Assembly: GCA_021154945.1 (NCBI GenBank)
Contig: JAJNQF010000203.1
Span: 1 to 10,981, forward strand
Reading direction: 5' to 3'
Source: Sphingomonas sp.
Lineage (GTDB): Bacteria > Pseudomonadota > Alphaproteobacteria > Sphingomonadales > Sphingomonadaceae
DNA length: 10,981 nt
The translations under genes and the position numbers were made by a program. The notes beneath the pieces were generated by a model, which did not search any database, was not told where the DNA came from, and worked only from the letters and a program-made list of their open reading frames with translations. Position 1 is the stretch's first letter. Each line of letters begins with the position of its first letter. Positions 1 through 7,453 of this stretch are shown here, piece after piece.

Positions 1-2319
1 GGGCTCGGAGACCAGCTCGATAGTCCCGCCGTGAGCTTCGACGAACTGCTTGGCCAGCGGCAACCCCAACCCCAAAGCGCGATCCCCCATAGCCTTCGAT
101 TCCCCAAACCGGTCGAATGCATGCGCGACTGCCTCGGCATCCATTCCCGGCCCGTCATCCGACACCACGATCCGCGCGGACGTCGCATTGCCATCGGTAT
201 GCAACAACACCCGCCCGCCATCCGGCGTCGCCGCGACCGCGTGGCGCAGGAGATGCTCGACGACCTCCTTCAACCGCTTCGGATTGCCGTTGACCCGCCC
301 GGTCGACCGCGCCACCTCGACCGCGAAATCGAGTTTGCGCCGCTTGGCCGACGGCAGGATCGTCTCCGCCGCCGCGCGCACCGTGGTCGGCAGATCGACA
401 TCGGTCCGATCCGTCTCCGCACGATCGCTCTCCGCCCGCGTCAGGTCGAGCACGTCGTCGACCAGCAACCCCAGCCGCTCGACCGACTCCAGGATCGCCC
501 CGACATAGCCCTCGGCCTGCTTCGTCATCTTGCCCGCGTATCCGCCGTGCAGCATCTCCGCGAACCCGCTGATCGACGTCAGCGGCGTGCGGAGTTCGTA
601 GCTCATGTTTGCCACGAACGCGGTCTTCACCTTGTCCGCCGCCTCCAGCGCGTTGGCGCGATCCCGCAGAGCCTGTTCCGCACGGCGACTGTCGGTGATG
701 TCGAGCATCGTGAACAGCGCATTCCCGTCGGGCAGCGGTACGCCGGCAAACTCGAAATGCCGTCCGTCCGCAAACGCCACGCGCCCGCCGCGCTGCTGCC
801 GCTCGACCGTCGCCGACCGCACCAGATCGGGGATCAGCGCCGAACGGTTGGGTGTCAGCAGCTTACCCCCCGCCGCCTCGGCGAACGCATCGACGCGCGG
901 ATGCGAGGCGAGGAACTCCTCCTCCAGGCCCCACAGCAGCCGGAACCGGTTGTTCCACAACTGCAACCGCCCATCCGCCGCGAACACGCCGAGCGCCTCG
1001 AACAGATTGTCGAACGTCGCGGTCCGCACGCGCAGCAGCGTATCGCGCGCGCTGGCGAGCTGGACCTGCTCGGTACGATCCTCGAAAATCAGCAGCAGTC
1101 CGCCATCGGGCAATGGCTGCGCGACGACGCGGAGGTGCGTGCCGCCGCGGAGATGCCAGTTCTCTTCCATGGCGCCGCCACTCTGCGACGAGCCGGTCTG
1201 CATGAACCAGTCGCGCCGCTCGGCCTTCCAGCTCGGGAAGTCGCGGACCTCGGGAAGGCGGTTGGCCTCGCGCATCCGCTCCAGTACCCGGTCGAACTCG
1301 GGCCGATCGGCCAGCCATTCGCTGCGCATCGCGAACATCCGCCGGAACGGCTGGTTGCAGAACACGAGCGAGCGATCCCCGCCGAACTGCGCGACTCCCG
1401 CCGACAGCCGGTCGAGCATCGCGCGCTGCGCCTCGGCGAACCGCTTCGCCCCCGACCGCGCCTGCTCGAGTTCCTCAATATCGATCGCGAACCCGGCGAC
1501 GCCACCGCTCGGCAGCGGCACGTCGTAGATCTGCAACGACCGCCGCGCGCCGTCGATCGTCGCCGGCAGGACCTGCTGGTGTGGGCGCCCCTGCTCGCGC
1601 GCGACCGCGGCGCCGGCGAGAGGCCCGCCGCGCCCCGACCCCTCGACCAGTTCGAGCCCACGCGCCACCACATCGGCGGCATCGCGCCCCTCTACCGCAT
1701 CGACATAGGCCGTATTCACCATCGCCAGCCGGAGGTCGGTCGCGCGGTACCACATCGGCATCGGCGCCGCCTCGATCAGCCCGGTCAGCGATTCATAGGC
1801 CTCGCCCAGCCGCGCGGTCTCCGCGCCGAGCCGGGCGATCTCCGCCTCGCTGTCGGTCGCATCGAACGCCCAGAGCAGCACCGCCCCCGTGGCGCCCATC
1901 TCGCCCGGCGCACGCCCCCCACGAAACGTGATCGCCCGCGTCGAGCCCTGCAGCCGCACCGACCGCACGAACGCCCGCCCCGCTCGCTGTGCCGCCGTGA
2001 TGTCCGCGATCAGCCGTGCCGCATCGTCCGCCGACAGCCCTGCCCCGCCGATCGCAAGTTCCGCCAGCGACCGCGGCGGCGCGTCCAGCCCGAGCCAGTC
2101 CGCCATCCGCTGCGTCATCTCGATCCGCCCGCCGGACCGGATCACCGTCACGATCGCCGGCGATCCGTCGAGCACCGTCCGCAACTGCGCATTCGTCTCG
2201 ACGACGTCGGCCGCCGCAGCGCGCATGCGCAGGCTGGTATAGAGCAGCCCCAAGCCAGCGAGGACCGCCACGAGCAGCAATGCCCCTACCGTCACGGCAG
2301 CACCGGTCCCCAAGACCAT
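1..2319 (-). CDS. divL: DivL-like PAS-domain kinase homologue, C-terminus cut by window edge
   Basis: Membrane-anchored sensor-kinase-like protein; 773 residues are visible and the last few tens lie outside the window. From the ATG at 2319: one membrane span (about 5-28), about four PAS-like domains (roughly 44-155, 175-285, 298-410, 438-540), a HisKA dimerisation helix pair (about 562-630) and an HATPase domain (from about 680). The H-box reads ANMSYELRTPLT, so the phosphoacceptor His is Tyr574. The N-box reads HLLRHA, with His689 and His693 where Asn is usual. The G1 box (DDGPG) and G2 box (GLGLPLAKQ) remain. Caulobacter DivL has the same plan: N-terminal span, several PAS domains, Tyr550 in the H-box, about 770 residues. 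It controls the CckA-CtrA cell-cycle pathway with DivK; that role is inferred here. No clear Shine-Dalgarno precedes 2319; the start was chosen because it leads directly into the membrane span. As I recall, divL often follows ahcY in alphaproteobacteria; here a receptor gene separates them. Confidence 0.85.
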   Translation of the reverse strand, partial: MVLGTGAAVTVGALLLVAVLAGLGLLYTSLRMRAAAADVVETNAQLRTVLDGSPAIVTVIRSGGRIEMTQRMADWLGLDAPPRSLAELAIGGAGLSADDAARLIADITAAQRAGRAFVRSVRLQGSTRAITFRGGRAPGEMGATGAVLLWAFDATDSEAEIARLGAETARLGEAYESLTGLIEAAPMPMWYRATDLRLAMVNTAYVDAVEGRDAADVVARGLELVEGSGRGGPLAGAAVAREQGRPHQQVLPATIDGARRSLQIYDVPLPSGGVAGFAIDIEELEQARSGAKRFAEAQRAMLDRLSAGVAQFGGDRSLVFCNQPFRRMFAMRSEWLADRPEFDRVLERMREANRLPEVRDFPSWKAERRDWFMQTGSSQSGGAMEENWHLRGGTHLRVVAQPLPDGGLLLIFEDRTEQVQLASARDTLLRVRTATFDNLFEALGVFAADGRLQLWNNRFRLLWGLEEEFLASHPRVDAFAEAAGGKLLTPNRSALIPDLVRSATVERQQRGGRVAFADGRHFEFAGVPLPDGNALFTMLDITDSRRAEQALRDRANALEAADKVKTAFVANMSYELRTPLTSISGFAEMLHGGYAGKMTKQAEGYVGAILESVERLGLLVDDVLDLTRAESDRAETDRTDVDLPTTVRAAAETILPSAKRRKLDFAVEVARSTGRVNGNPKRLKEVVEHLLRHAVAATPDGGRVLLHTDGNATSARIVVSDDGPGMDAEAVAHAFDRFGESKAMGDRALGLGLPLAKQFVEAHGGTIELVSEP

Positions 2320-2396
2320 TATCGGGCAGCCCGTAGCGACATCATCCGACCATGTAGGCCAAACCGTCCCCCCGGGGAAAGCCACGACACACGGAA

Positions 2397-2427
2397 AAGG
2401 GCGGGCCCGACCTGCGGACCCGCCCTT
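2397..2427 (-). terminator. Intrinsic terminator of the TonB-dependent receptor gene
   Basis: A perfect 9-bp stem (2397-2405 with 2419-2427, AAGGGCGGG/CCCGCCCTT) continues after one mismatch with three more pairs (2407-2409 with 2415-2417) around a 5-base loop. Read on the minus strand, the stem ends in a run of four T. It lies 36 bases past the receptor stop codon and 78 bases before the divL start, so divL probably needs its own promoter in 2320-2396. I see no convincing promoter boxes and no TTAA-N7-TTAA CtrA site there. Confidence 0.85.
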
Positions 2428-2462
2428 CGCGATCTACCGGCGAGGGTAGAATTTTCATACGA

Positions 2463-5400
2463 TCAGAGCTTCACCGACGCCCCGATATACATGGCGCGAC
2501 CGATATTGTCGTAGATCGCGTCGCCATCGCCATTGCCGAGCAGGCCGTAAGGCGGCTTCTTGTCGGTCACATTGTCGACGCCACCGTAGAGGGTGAAGCG
2601 CCTGTCGACGTCGACCGAGGCGCGGATCGCGTGATAGATCACCTTCGGGTAATAGACGACGTCGGCATAGTTCGGGTTGAGCGCAGGCACGCCGTTGGTA
2701 TCGTGCTGTGCTTCCCAATCTGTGATCGACTGGCGGCCGATATAGCGGACCTGATACCCGAGCGTGAAGTTCTTGTGGGTCAGGTCGACCGAGGCGTTGA
2801 CGTTCCAGATCGGATCGCCCAGCTCGCCCTTCACACGATCCGGCCGGCTCGGCTCATCGAGATACGGGAAATCGGTCCGGTCACGCACCCACGTACCGAC
2901 CACGCGAATCGCCGCCTTGGTATCGGCCCCGAAGCGGTGGTTGTAGCTCGCGTCGAAATCGATGCCCTTGGCCTTCAGCGCGGCGAAGTTGACGACGCTC
3001 TGCAGCAGCGCGGGCCGTGCGAACAGGCCGTTCGCCTGGCGCGGGTTGATCAGGCTGCAGAACTGGTTGTCGAGCGTCGGTGCGTCATAGCAGGCATCGA
3101 GAATCGTCTGTGCGTCAACGGCATTGATGACCTTGTTGATCTTGATGTCGTAATAATCGACCGTCAGCGCAAAGCCGGGAAGGAAGCTTGGCTGGAAGAT
3201 CGCACCATAGGTCCAGCTCCGCGACTTTTCAGCCTGTAGATCGGGGTTGCCGCCCGACAGGAATTCGGTGCTGCCCGCCCGCGCCACGCTGTTCACGAAA
3301 TTGGCCGGAACCCCCGCCGCCGCACAGTTCGCTGCCCGCGTGGAACGTCCCGTGTTGATGAAGTTCACATCGCACGGATCATCGAGCAGATCGAAATTCT
3401 GGCTATTCGATGCATACAAGTCACCGAGTGTCGGCGCCCGGACCGACCGCGAATAATTCACGCGGAACTTGATATCGTTGATCGGTGCGTAGATGCCACC
3501 GAAATTATAGGCGTAGACCGTTCCCGTCGAACCCTTGTAGTCGGCAACGCGACCGGCCGCATTGATCGTCAGCTCCTTGGCGAAGCTGATGTCCTTCAAC
3601 AGCGGAAGCTCGATCTCGCCATACGCTTCCTTCACGGCGAATGCCGGCGGACGGAAGTCGGGGATGACGTTGAAGAATGTATCGCCGGCCTTGATCGTAT
3701 CGTCATACGCGTTTCGTGCGGTTTCACGACGATACTCGCCGCCAACAGCAAACCTGACCGGGCCGCCGGGCAGTTCGAAGAGTTGCGAACTATCACCCAC
3801 CACGTTGGCAGTGACGTCGAACTCCGTCGCCTTGCCAACACTGCTCGACGTCGTGTTGATGTAGTTCAACGCAGCCTGGCTTGCGCGGCCCTCACCCAAA
3901 ATATCCAGGGGGGCGCATGATGCGTCGGTTACCGCAGCCTGGTTGATACGGCATACGATCTGGCCTGCGCCGTTCCGAACCGCATCGATGGCGTTGTAGA
4001 AGCGGGACTGGAACTGGTTGTTATAGAATTTCGATTTCGTACGGAATTCACCGTAGTTCACCGAGAAATCATACTTCCAGTCATCGTTGAACGTGCCTTC
4101 GGCACCGACGACGATGCGGTAGGTATCGCGACGGTCTGCTTCGTCGCGCGTGCCGAGATCGACGTTATTGCGATTGAGCCGGAAATACTCCGATCCGGCT
4201 GGCAGCAACGAGCGGATGGTCGTCGCGGCCTGAGGATTCAGGAACGCATTGTCGAACGCAATCGGGATGCCGCCGCCGAGGTATGTTTCACCCGCTGCGC
4301 CGGTGCCCTGCGACCCGCCCTGATTGAACGTACCGCTCGACTGCGCAAAGCTCTCGACGCGAACGAACTTCGCCTCGAAGAACGGCTTGAACGCATCCGA
4401 CACGTCGTAATGGCCGATCAGGTTTGCGACATAACGCTTGAGCGCCGGGTTCAGCGTACCCGTGTCATTCAGCGTAGCTCCGTTGCCATTCTGGTTGTTG
4501 TTGGAGCCGACAGGTCGAAAATCATTGCCGTAATTATATTCGGAAAGCTGCCCGTCCGACCCGAAACCGAACACCCGGGGGGCGCCGTTCGCGCGGCAGG
4601 CCGCAGTCACGCCATTGCCGCAGCCCAGCACGTCGTCGCCATTATATGCAATGAAATTGCCGCCATTGTCATAGCCGAAGCTACGAACACCCGTCAGGAA
4701 AGTCCGCTGTGGCTGGCCGGATGCGTTCGTCGCAACACGCTGGAACTGGTTCCGGCCAGCATAGGCCCCAGTCAACGCCGGACGGTCGGTGTACGTCAGC
4801 AGATCAGCTTGGTTGTATTCGAGACCCAAGGCGATGTTACCGCGCCCCTCGGCGAAGTTCGTGCCGAACGTGCCCGACAGTCGATACGTGCCGCGGTTGC
4901 CGCGATCGGAAATCCCGCTCTGCGCGTTGAGCGATACACCGTCGAAATTGCGCTTCAGCACGAAGTTGACGACGCCCGCCATCGCGTCCGACCCATATAC
5001 CGCCGAGCTGCCGCCGGTGACGATGTCGACGCGGTCGATCAGGTCGGTCGGGATGGTGTTCGTATCGACGAGGAACTCGCCGGTCGAGCCCGTGATGTGG
5101 CGACGACCGTTGACGAGAACCAGCGTACGCGACGGCCCGAGGCCGCGCAGATCGAGCAGGTTGATGCCGGCGGTGCCGATGAACTGGGTCGAGTTCGCCT
5201 GGCTGTAGGTCGAGCGCAGCGACGGCAGGTCGTTGAGCACGTCGCCGATGACGACCGCACCGGTCCGCGTCAGGTCCGCCTGCGTCACCGTCGTCACGGG
5301 AATGGGCGAGTTGAGCGTCGGGCGCGCAATGCGCGAACCGGTCACGACGATATCGCTACCGACATTGGCTTCGGGCGCCGCCGTCTGCGCCACCGCGCCC

Positions 5401-5570
5401 GTCGTGGTATCGGAACCGACCGGGGCGGCCGGATCGGTGCCGGGAGCCTGGGTCTGGGCATCGACCGGCGTTGCGGTCTGCGCCGCTGCGGGGATGGCCG
5501 AGGCCAGGACGAATGCGACCGTGGACGCGGTTACGAACAATCCGGACTTCCGGACCGATAAGCCAATCAT
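2463..5570 (-). CDS. TonB-dependent outer-membrane receptor
   Basis: Outer-membrane active transporter of 1035 residues; the substrate cannot be told from sequence. Residues 1-30 form a signal peptide with likely cleavage after AIPAAA, giving a mature protein that begins QTAT. A low-complexity linker rich in Thr, Ala, Pro and Gln (31-70) follows. The TonB box is probably DIVVTGS (73-79). The plug (about 86-206) carries typical motifs: PVTTVTQADL, LRGLGPSRTLVLVNGRR and DIVTGGSSAVYGSDAMAGVVNF. The rest is a beta-barrel ending in the strand MYIGASVKL. Four local Cys pairs sit in the barrel region and could form disulfides in outer loops. The ATG at 5570 was chosen for the intact signal peptide and an AGAGGG upstream. 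Terminators flank it on both sides, so it is a single-gene unit. Large receptors of this type in sphingomonads and caulobacters often import plant-derived carbohydrates or other organic molecules, but no sugar-use gene is nearby to support that. Confidence 0.93.
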   Translation of the reverse strand: MIGLSVRKSGLFVTASTVAFVLASAIPAAAQTATPVDAQTQAPGTDPAAPVGSDTTTGAVAQTAAPEANVGSDIVVTGSRIARPTLNSPIPVTTVTQADLTRTGAVVIGDVLNDLPSLRSTYSQANSTQFIGTAGINLLDLRGLGPSRTLVLVNGRRHITGSTGEFLVDTNTIPTDLIDRVDIVTGGSSAVYGSDAMAGVVNFVLKRNFDGVSLNAQSGISDRGNRGTYRLSGTFGTNFAEGRGNIALGLEYNQADLLTYTDRPALTGAYAGRNQFQRVATNASGQPQRTFLTGVRSFGYDNGGNFIAYNGDDVLGCGNGVTAACRANGAPRVFGFGSDGQLSEYNYGNDFRPVGSNNNQNGNGATLNDTGTLNPALKRYVANLIGHYDVSDAFKPFFEAKFVRVESFAQSSGTFNQGGSQGTGAAGETYLGGGIPIAFDNAFLNPQAATTIRSLLPAGSEYFRLNRNNVDLGTRDEADRRDTYRIVVGAEGTFNDDWKYDFSVNYGEFRTKSKFYNNQFQSRFYNAIDAVRNGAGQIVCRINQAAVTDASCAPLDILGEGRASQAALNYINTTSSSVGKATEFDVTANVVGDSSQLFELPGGPVRFAVGGEYRRETARNAYDDTIKAGDTFFNVIPDFRPPAFAVKEAYGEIELPLLKDISFAKELTINAAGRVADYKGSTGTVYAYNFGGIYAPINDIKFRVNYSRSVRAPTLGDLYASNSQNFDLLDDPCDVNFINTGRSTRAANCAAAGVPANFVNSVARAGSTEFLSGGNPDLQAEKSRSWTYGAIFQPSFLPGFALTVDYYDIKINKVINAVDAQTILDACYDAPTLDNQFCSLINPRQANGLFARPALLQSVVNFAALKAKGIDFDASYNHRFGADTKAAIRVVGTWVRDRTDFPYLDEPSRPDRVKGELGDPIWNVNASVDLTHKNFTLGYQVRYIGRQSITDWEAQHDTNGVPALNPNYADVVYYPKVIYHAIRASVDVDRRFTLYGGVDNVTDKKPPYGLLGNGDGDAIYDNIGRAMYIGASVKL

Positions 5571-5693
5571 ACTAACAACCCTCTGAACCTAAGCATGTAC
5601 TCGGGGGCGGAAGGACACCTTTCCTGTCTATTTATCAATCCGTGCGACGAAACATTACGAAAGTGTGACATCGCCGCAACACGGTTGCGCAAC
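5571..5693 (-). promoter_or_regulatory. Leader and likely promoter region of the receptor gene
   Basis: This stretch separates the ahcY terminator from the receptor start and is more AT-rich than its surroundings. It holds a ribosome-binding site (AGAGGG, about 9 bases before the ATG), two direct ACGAAA repeats spaced 10 bases apart (5647-5652 and 5657-5662 on the plus strand), an inverted repeat CGCAAC-ACG-GTTGCG (5675-5689) and an overlapping 10-bp palindrome GTTGCGCAAC (5684-5693). These could be regulator sites. I could not fit a convincing -35/-10 pair, so the exact promoter is not called. Confidence 0.4.
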
Positions 5694-5696
5694 GAA

Positions 5697-5730
5697 AAAG
5701 CCGCGCCCGCCTGATGGCGGACGCGGCTTT
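5697..5730 (-). terminator. Intrinsic terminator of ahcY
   Basis: A 9-bp stem (5697-5705 with 5722-5730, AAAGCCGCG/CGCGGCTTT), one C/A mismatch, then a 5-bp stem (5707-5711 with 5716-5720) closing a TGAT loop. On the minus strand it ends in five T, 26 bases after the ahcY stop codon. The build matches the terminator at 2397-2427: long stem, one mismatch, short inner stem, T run. Confidence 0.9.
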
Positions 5731-5755
5731 CGAAAACCCTACGGAATCCTGAAGA

Positions 5756-7189
5756 TCAGTAGCGGTAATGGTCCGGCTTGAACGGGCCTTCGACCGGCAC
5801 GCCGATGTAGCCGGCCTGCTTGTCCGAGAGCTTCGACAGCTTCACGCCGAGCTTTTCGAGATGGAGCATCGCGACCTTCTCGTCGAGGTGCTTCGGCAGG
5901 ACATAGACTTCGTTCTTGTAGTTCTCGCCCTTGGTCCAGAGCTCGATCTGCGCGAGCGTCTGGTTGGTGAACGAGGCCGACATCACGAACGACGGGTGGC
6001 CGGTCGCGCAACCCAGGTTCACCAGGCGACCCTTCGCCAGGATGATGATCTGCTTGCCGTCCGGGAACTTCACCAGGTCGGTGCCGGGCTTCACTTCGGT
6101 CCAGTCGTAGTTCGACAGCGCGGCGATCTGGATCTCCGAGTCAAAGTGGCCGATGTTGCAGACGATCGACATAGGCTTCATCGCCTTCATGTGATCGGCG
6201 GTGATAACGTCGGCATTGCCGGTCGCGGTGCAGAAGATGTCGGCGCGGGTCACGGCCTCTTCCATCGTCACGACCTCGAAGCCCTCCATCGCCGCCTGCA
6301 GCGCGCAGATCGGATCGACTTCGGTGACCATCACGCGCGCGCCGCCGTTGCGGAGCGACTGGGCCGAACCCTTGCCGACGTCACCGAAACCGGCGACGCA
6401 GGCGACCTTGCCGGCGAGCATGACGTCGGTCGCGCGACGGATCGCGTCGACCAGCGATTCCTTGCAGCCGTAGAGGTTGTCGAACTTCGACTTGGTGACC
6501 GAGTCGTTGACGTTGATCGCGGGGAACGGCAGCTCGCCCTTCTTGGCGATCTCGTACAGGCGGTGAACGCCGGTGGTGGTCTCTTCCGAAACGCCCTTCA
6601 GGTTCTTGACGGTCTCGGTGAGGTAGCCGGGGTTCTTTGCGACATACGCTTTCAGCGCACGCTGCATCTCGACCTCTTCCTCGTTCTCGGGCTCGGGCAT
6701 CGTGTGGCCGGCTTCGAGCTTGGCGCCCCAGAGCGCGAACATCGTCGCGTCGCCGCCGTCATCGAGGATGATGTTGGCGGTCTGGCCTTCGACGTCGCGA
6801 TCCCACGAGAAAATGTCGCCGACATAGTTCCAATAGTCCGCGAGGCTCTCGCCCTTGATCGCGAACACCGGCACGCCCGATGCGGCGATCGCGGCGGCGG
6901 CATGGTCCTGCGTCGAGAAGATGTTGCAGGTCGCCCAGCGGACGTCGGCGCCGAGCGCGGTCAGCGTCTCGATCAGCACCGCGGTCTGGATCGTCATGTG
7001 CAGCGAACCGGTGATGCGCGCGCCCTTGAGCGGCTGCGACGCGCCGAATTCGGTGCGCAGCGACATCAGGCCGGGCATTTCGGTCTCGGCGATGTTGATC
7101 TCGGCGCGGCCGAAATCGGCGAGGCTGATGTCGGCGACGACATAGTCGGCCTTGGCGTCGGTCTTCGTAGGCGCAAGCGTGGTGGCCAC
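5756..7189 (-). CDS. ahcY: Adenosylhomocysteinase (S-adenosyl-L-homocysteine hydrolase)
   Basis: Cytosolic NAD-dependent enzyme that splits S-adenosylhomocysteine into homocysteine and adenosine, clearing the product inhibitor of methyltransferases in the methyl cycle. The protein has 477 residues. The catalytic region NDSVTKSKFDNLYGC supplies Lys233, Asp237, Asn238 and Cys242, equivalent to rat Lys186, Asp190, Asn191 and Cys195. The NAD-binding loop is GFGDVGKG (267-274), and the C-terminus KPDHYRY carries the conserved Lys and Tyr that reach the neighbouring subunit's NAD site. It contains the insert of about 40 residues usual in bacterial and plant enzymes. The start is the GTG at 7189, with AGGAG seven bases upstream, giving (M)ATTLAPTK. 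An in-frame ATG at 7312 would add 41 residues but would place the promoter and operator inside the gene, so it was rejected. Expression is probably controlled by the palindrome at 7276-7295. A terminator follows. Confidence 0.97.
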   Translation of the reverse strand: MATTLAPTKTDAKADYVVADISLADFGRAEINIAETEMPGLMSLRTEFGASQPLKGARITGSLHMTIQTAVLIETLTALGADVRWATCNIFSTQDHAAAAIAASGVPVFAIKGESLADYWNYVGDIFSWDRDVEGQTANIILDDGGDATMFALWGAKLEAGHTMPEPENEEEVEMQRALKAYVAKNPGYLTETVKNLKGVSEETTTGVHRLYEIAKKGELPFPAINVNDSVTKSKFDNLYGCKESLVDAIRRATDVMLAGKVACVAGFGDVGKGSAQSLRNGGARVMVTEVDPICALQAAMEGFEVVTMEEAVTRADIFCTATGNADVITADHMKAMKPMSIVCNIGHFDSEIQIAALSNYDWTEVKPGTDLVKFPDGKQIIILAKGRLVNLGCATGHPSFVMSASFTNQTLAQIELWTKGENYKNEVYVLPKHLDEKVAMLHLEKLGVKLSKLSDKQAGYIGVPVEGPFKPDHYRY

Positions 7190-7190
7190 G

Positions 7191-7201
7191 AGGAGTCTCC
7201 T
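7191..7201 (-). promoter_or_regulatory. ahcY ribosome-binding site inside a palindrome
   Basis: On the minus strand the sequence reads AGGAG-A-CTCCT. AGGAG (7201-7197) is the Shine-Dalgarno, seven bases before the GTG start, which it supports. The CTCCT immediately after it could pair with it (AGGA-GAC-TCCT, four pairs and a three-base loop) and weakly mask it. This may be chance. Confidence 0.6.
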
Positions 7202-7246
7202 GAGAATATCGTGATCGGCGAGCCTCATGCCCGTGCCGGATACTGC

Positions 7247-7275
7247 ATCATAGGAGAGTGGAGGCCCCAAATCAA
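7247..7275 (-). promoter_or_regulatory. Sigma-70-type promoter of ahcY
   Basis: On the minus strand: -35 TTGATT (7275-7270), a 17-base spacer, -10 TATGAT (7252-7247). Transcription would start near 7240, giving a leader of about 50 bases before the GTG. The -35 box directly touches the palindrome at 7276-7295. Confidence 0.75.
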
Positions 7276-7295
7276 ATATAAAGATATCTTTATAT
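7276..7295. promoter_or_regulatory. 20-bp perfect palindrome, likely repressor operator for ahcY (SahR-type candidate)
   Basis: The half-site ATATAAAGAT is followed directly by its exact reverse complement ATCTTTATAT. It is strikingly AT-rich for this GC-rich genome and ends at the base next to the ahcY -35 box. ArsR-family SahR regulators control ahcY and methionine-cycle genes in several Proteobacteria and answer to S-adenosylhomocysteine; this is the leading candidate. I am not certain of the exact published motif, and no regulator gene lies in the window. Confidence 0.75.
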
Positions 7296-7341
7296 GATGG
7301 TTGGGGATGCACACTGTGTAAGCTGCGTTGCCCTTCTTCGA

Positions 7342-7447
7342 CTCCCCTCCCTGGAAGGGAGGGGTTGGGGGTGGGTCGGTTTGAGGCGCGTGCAGAGCCA
7401 GCCCACCGGCCGACCCACCCCCGGCCCCTCCCTTCCAGGGAGGGGAG
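7342..7447. repeat. Long nested inverted repeat between yqgE and ahcY
   Basis: Two 38-base arms (7342-7379 and 7410-7447) are complementary except for a TT/GG pair of positions (7365-7366 against 7423-7424), around a loop of about 30 bases. Each arm also folds on itself: CCCCTCCCT, three bases, AGGGAGGGG. Elements built from CCCCTCCC...GGGAGGGG with a GGGGGTGGGT extension are, from memory, scattered between genes in sphingomonads. It sits six bases past the yqgE stop and could act as a terminator or transcript stabiliser. It contains no gene. Confidence 0.9.
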
Positions 7448-7453
7448 CAGAAG

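Noticed and set aside
31..2514. 827-residue open frame on the plus strand
   Set aside because: It lies opposite divL and is rich in Arg, Pro and Gln with no domain. It is a by-product of the GC-rich third codon positions of the real gene.
4410..5561. 383-residue open frame opposite the receptor N-terminal half
   Set aside because: Arg/Ala/Gly-rich shadow; the receptor signal peptide and plug on the other strand are unmistakable.
7190..7246. S-adenosylhomocysteine or S-adenosylmethionine riboswitch in the ahcY leader
   Set aside because: The leader is only about 50 bases from the likely transcription start, and I could not recognise the conserved core of any known class. The palindromic operator explains control better.
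5768..7297. 509-residue open frame antisense to ahcY
   Set aside because: Composition of a codon shadow, no recognisable motif, and it covers a highly conserved gene on the other strand.
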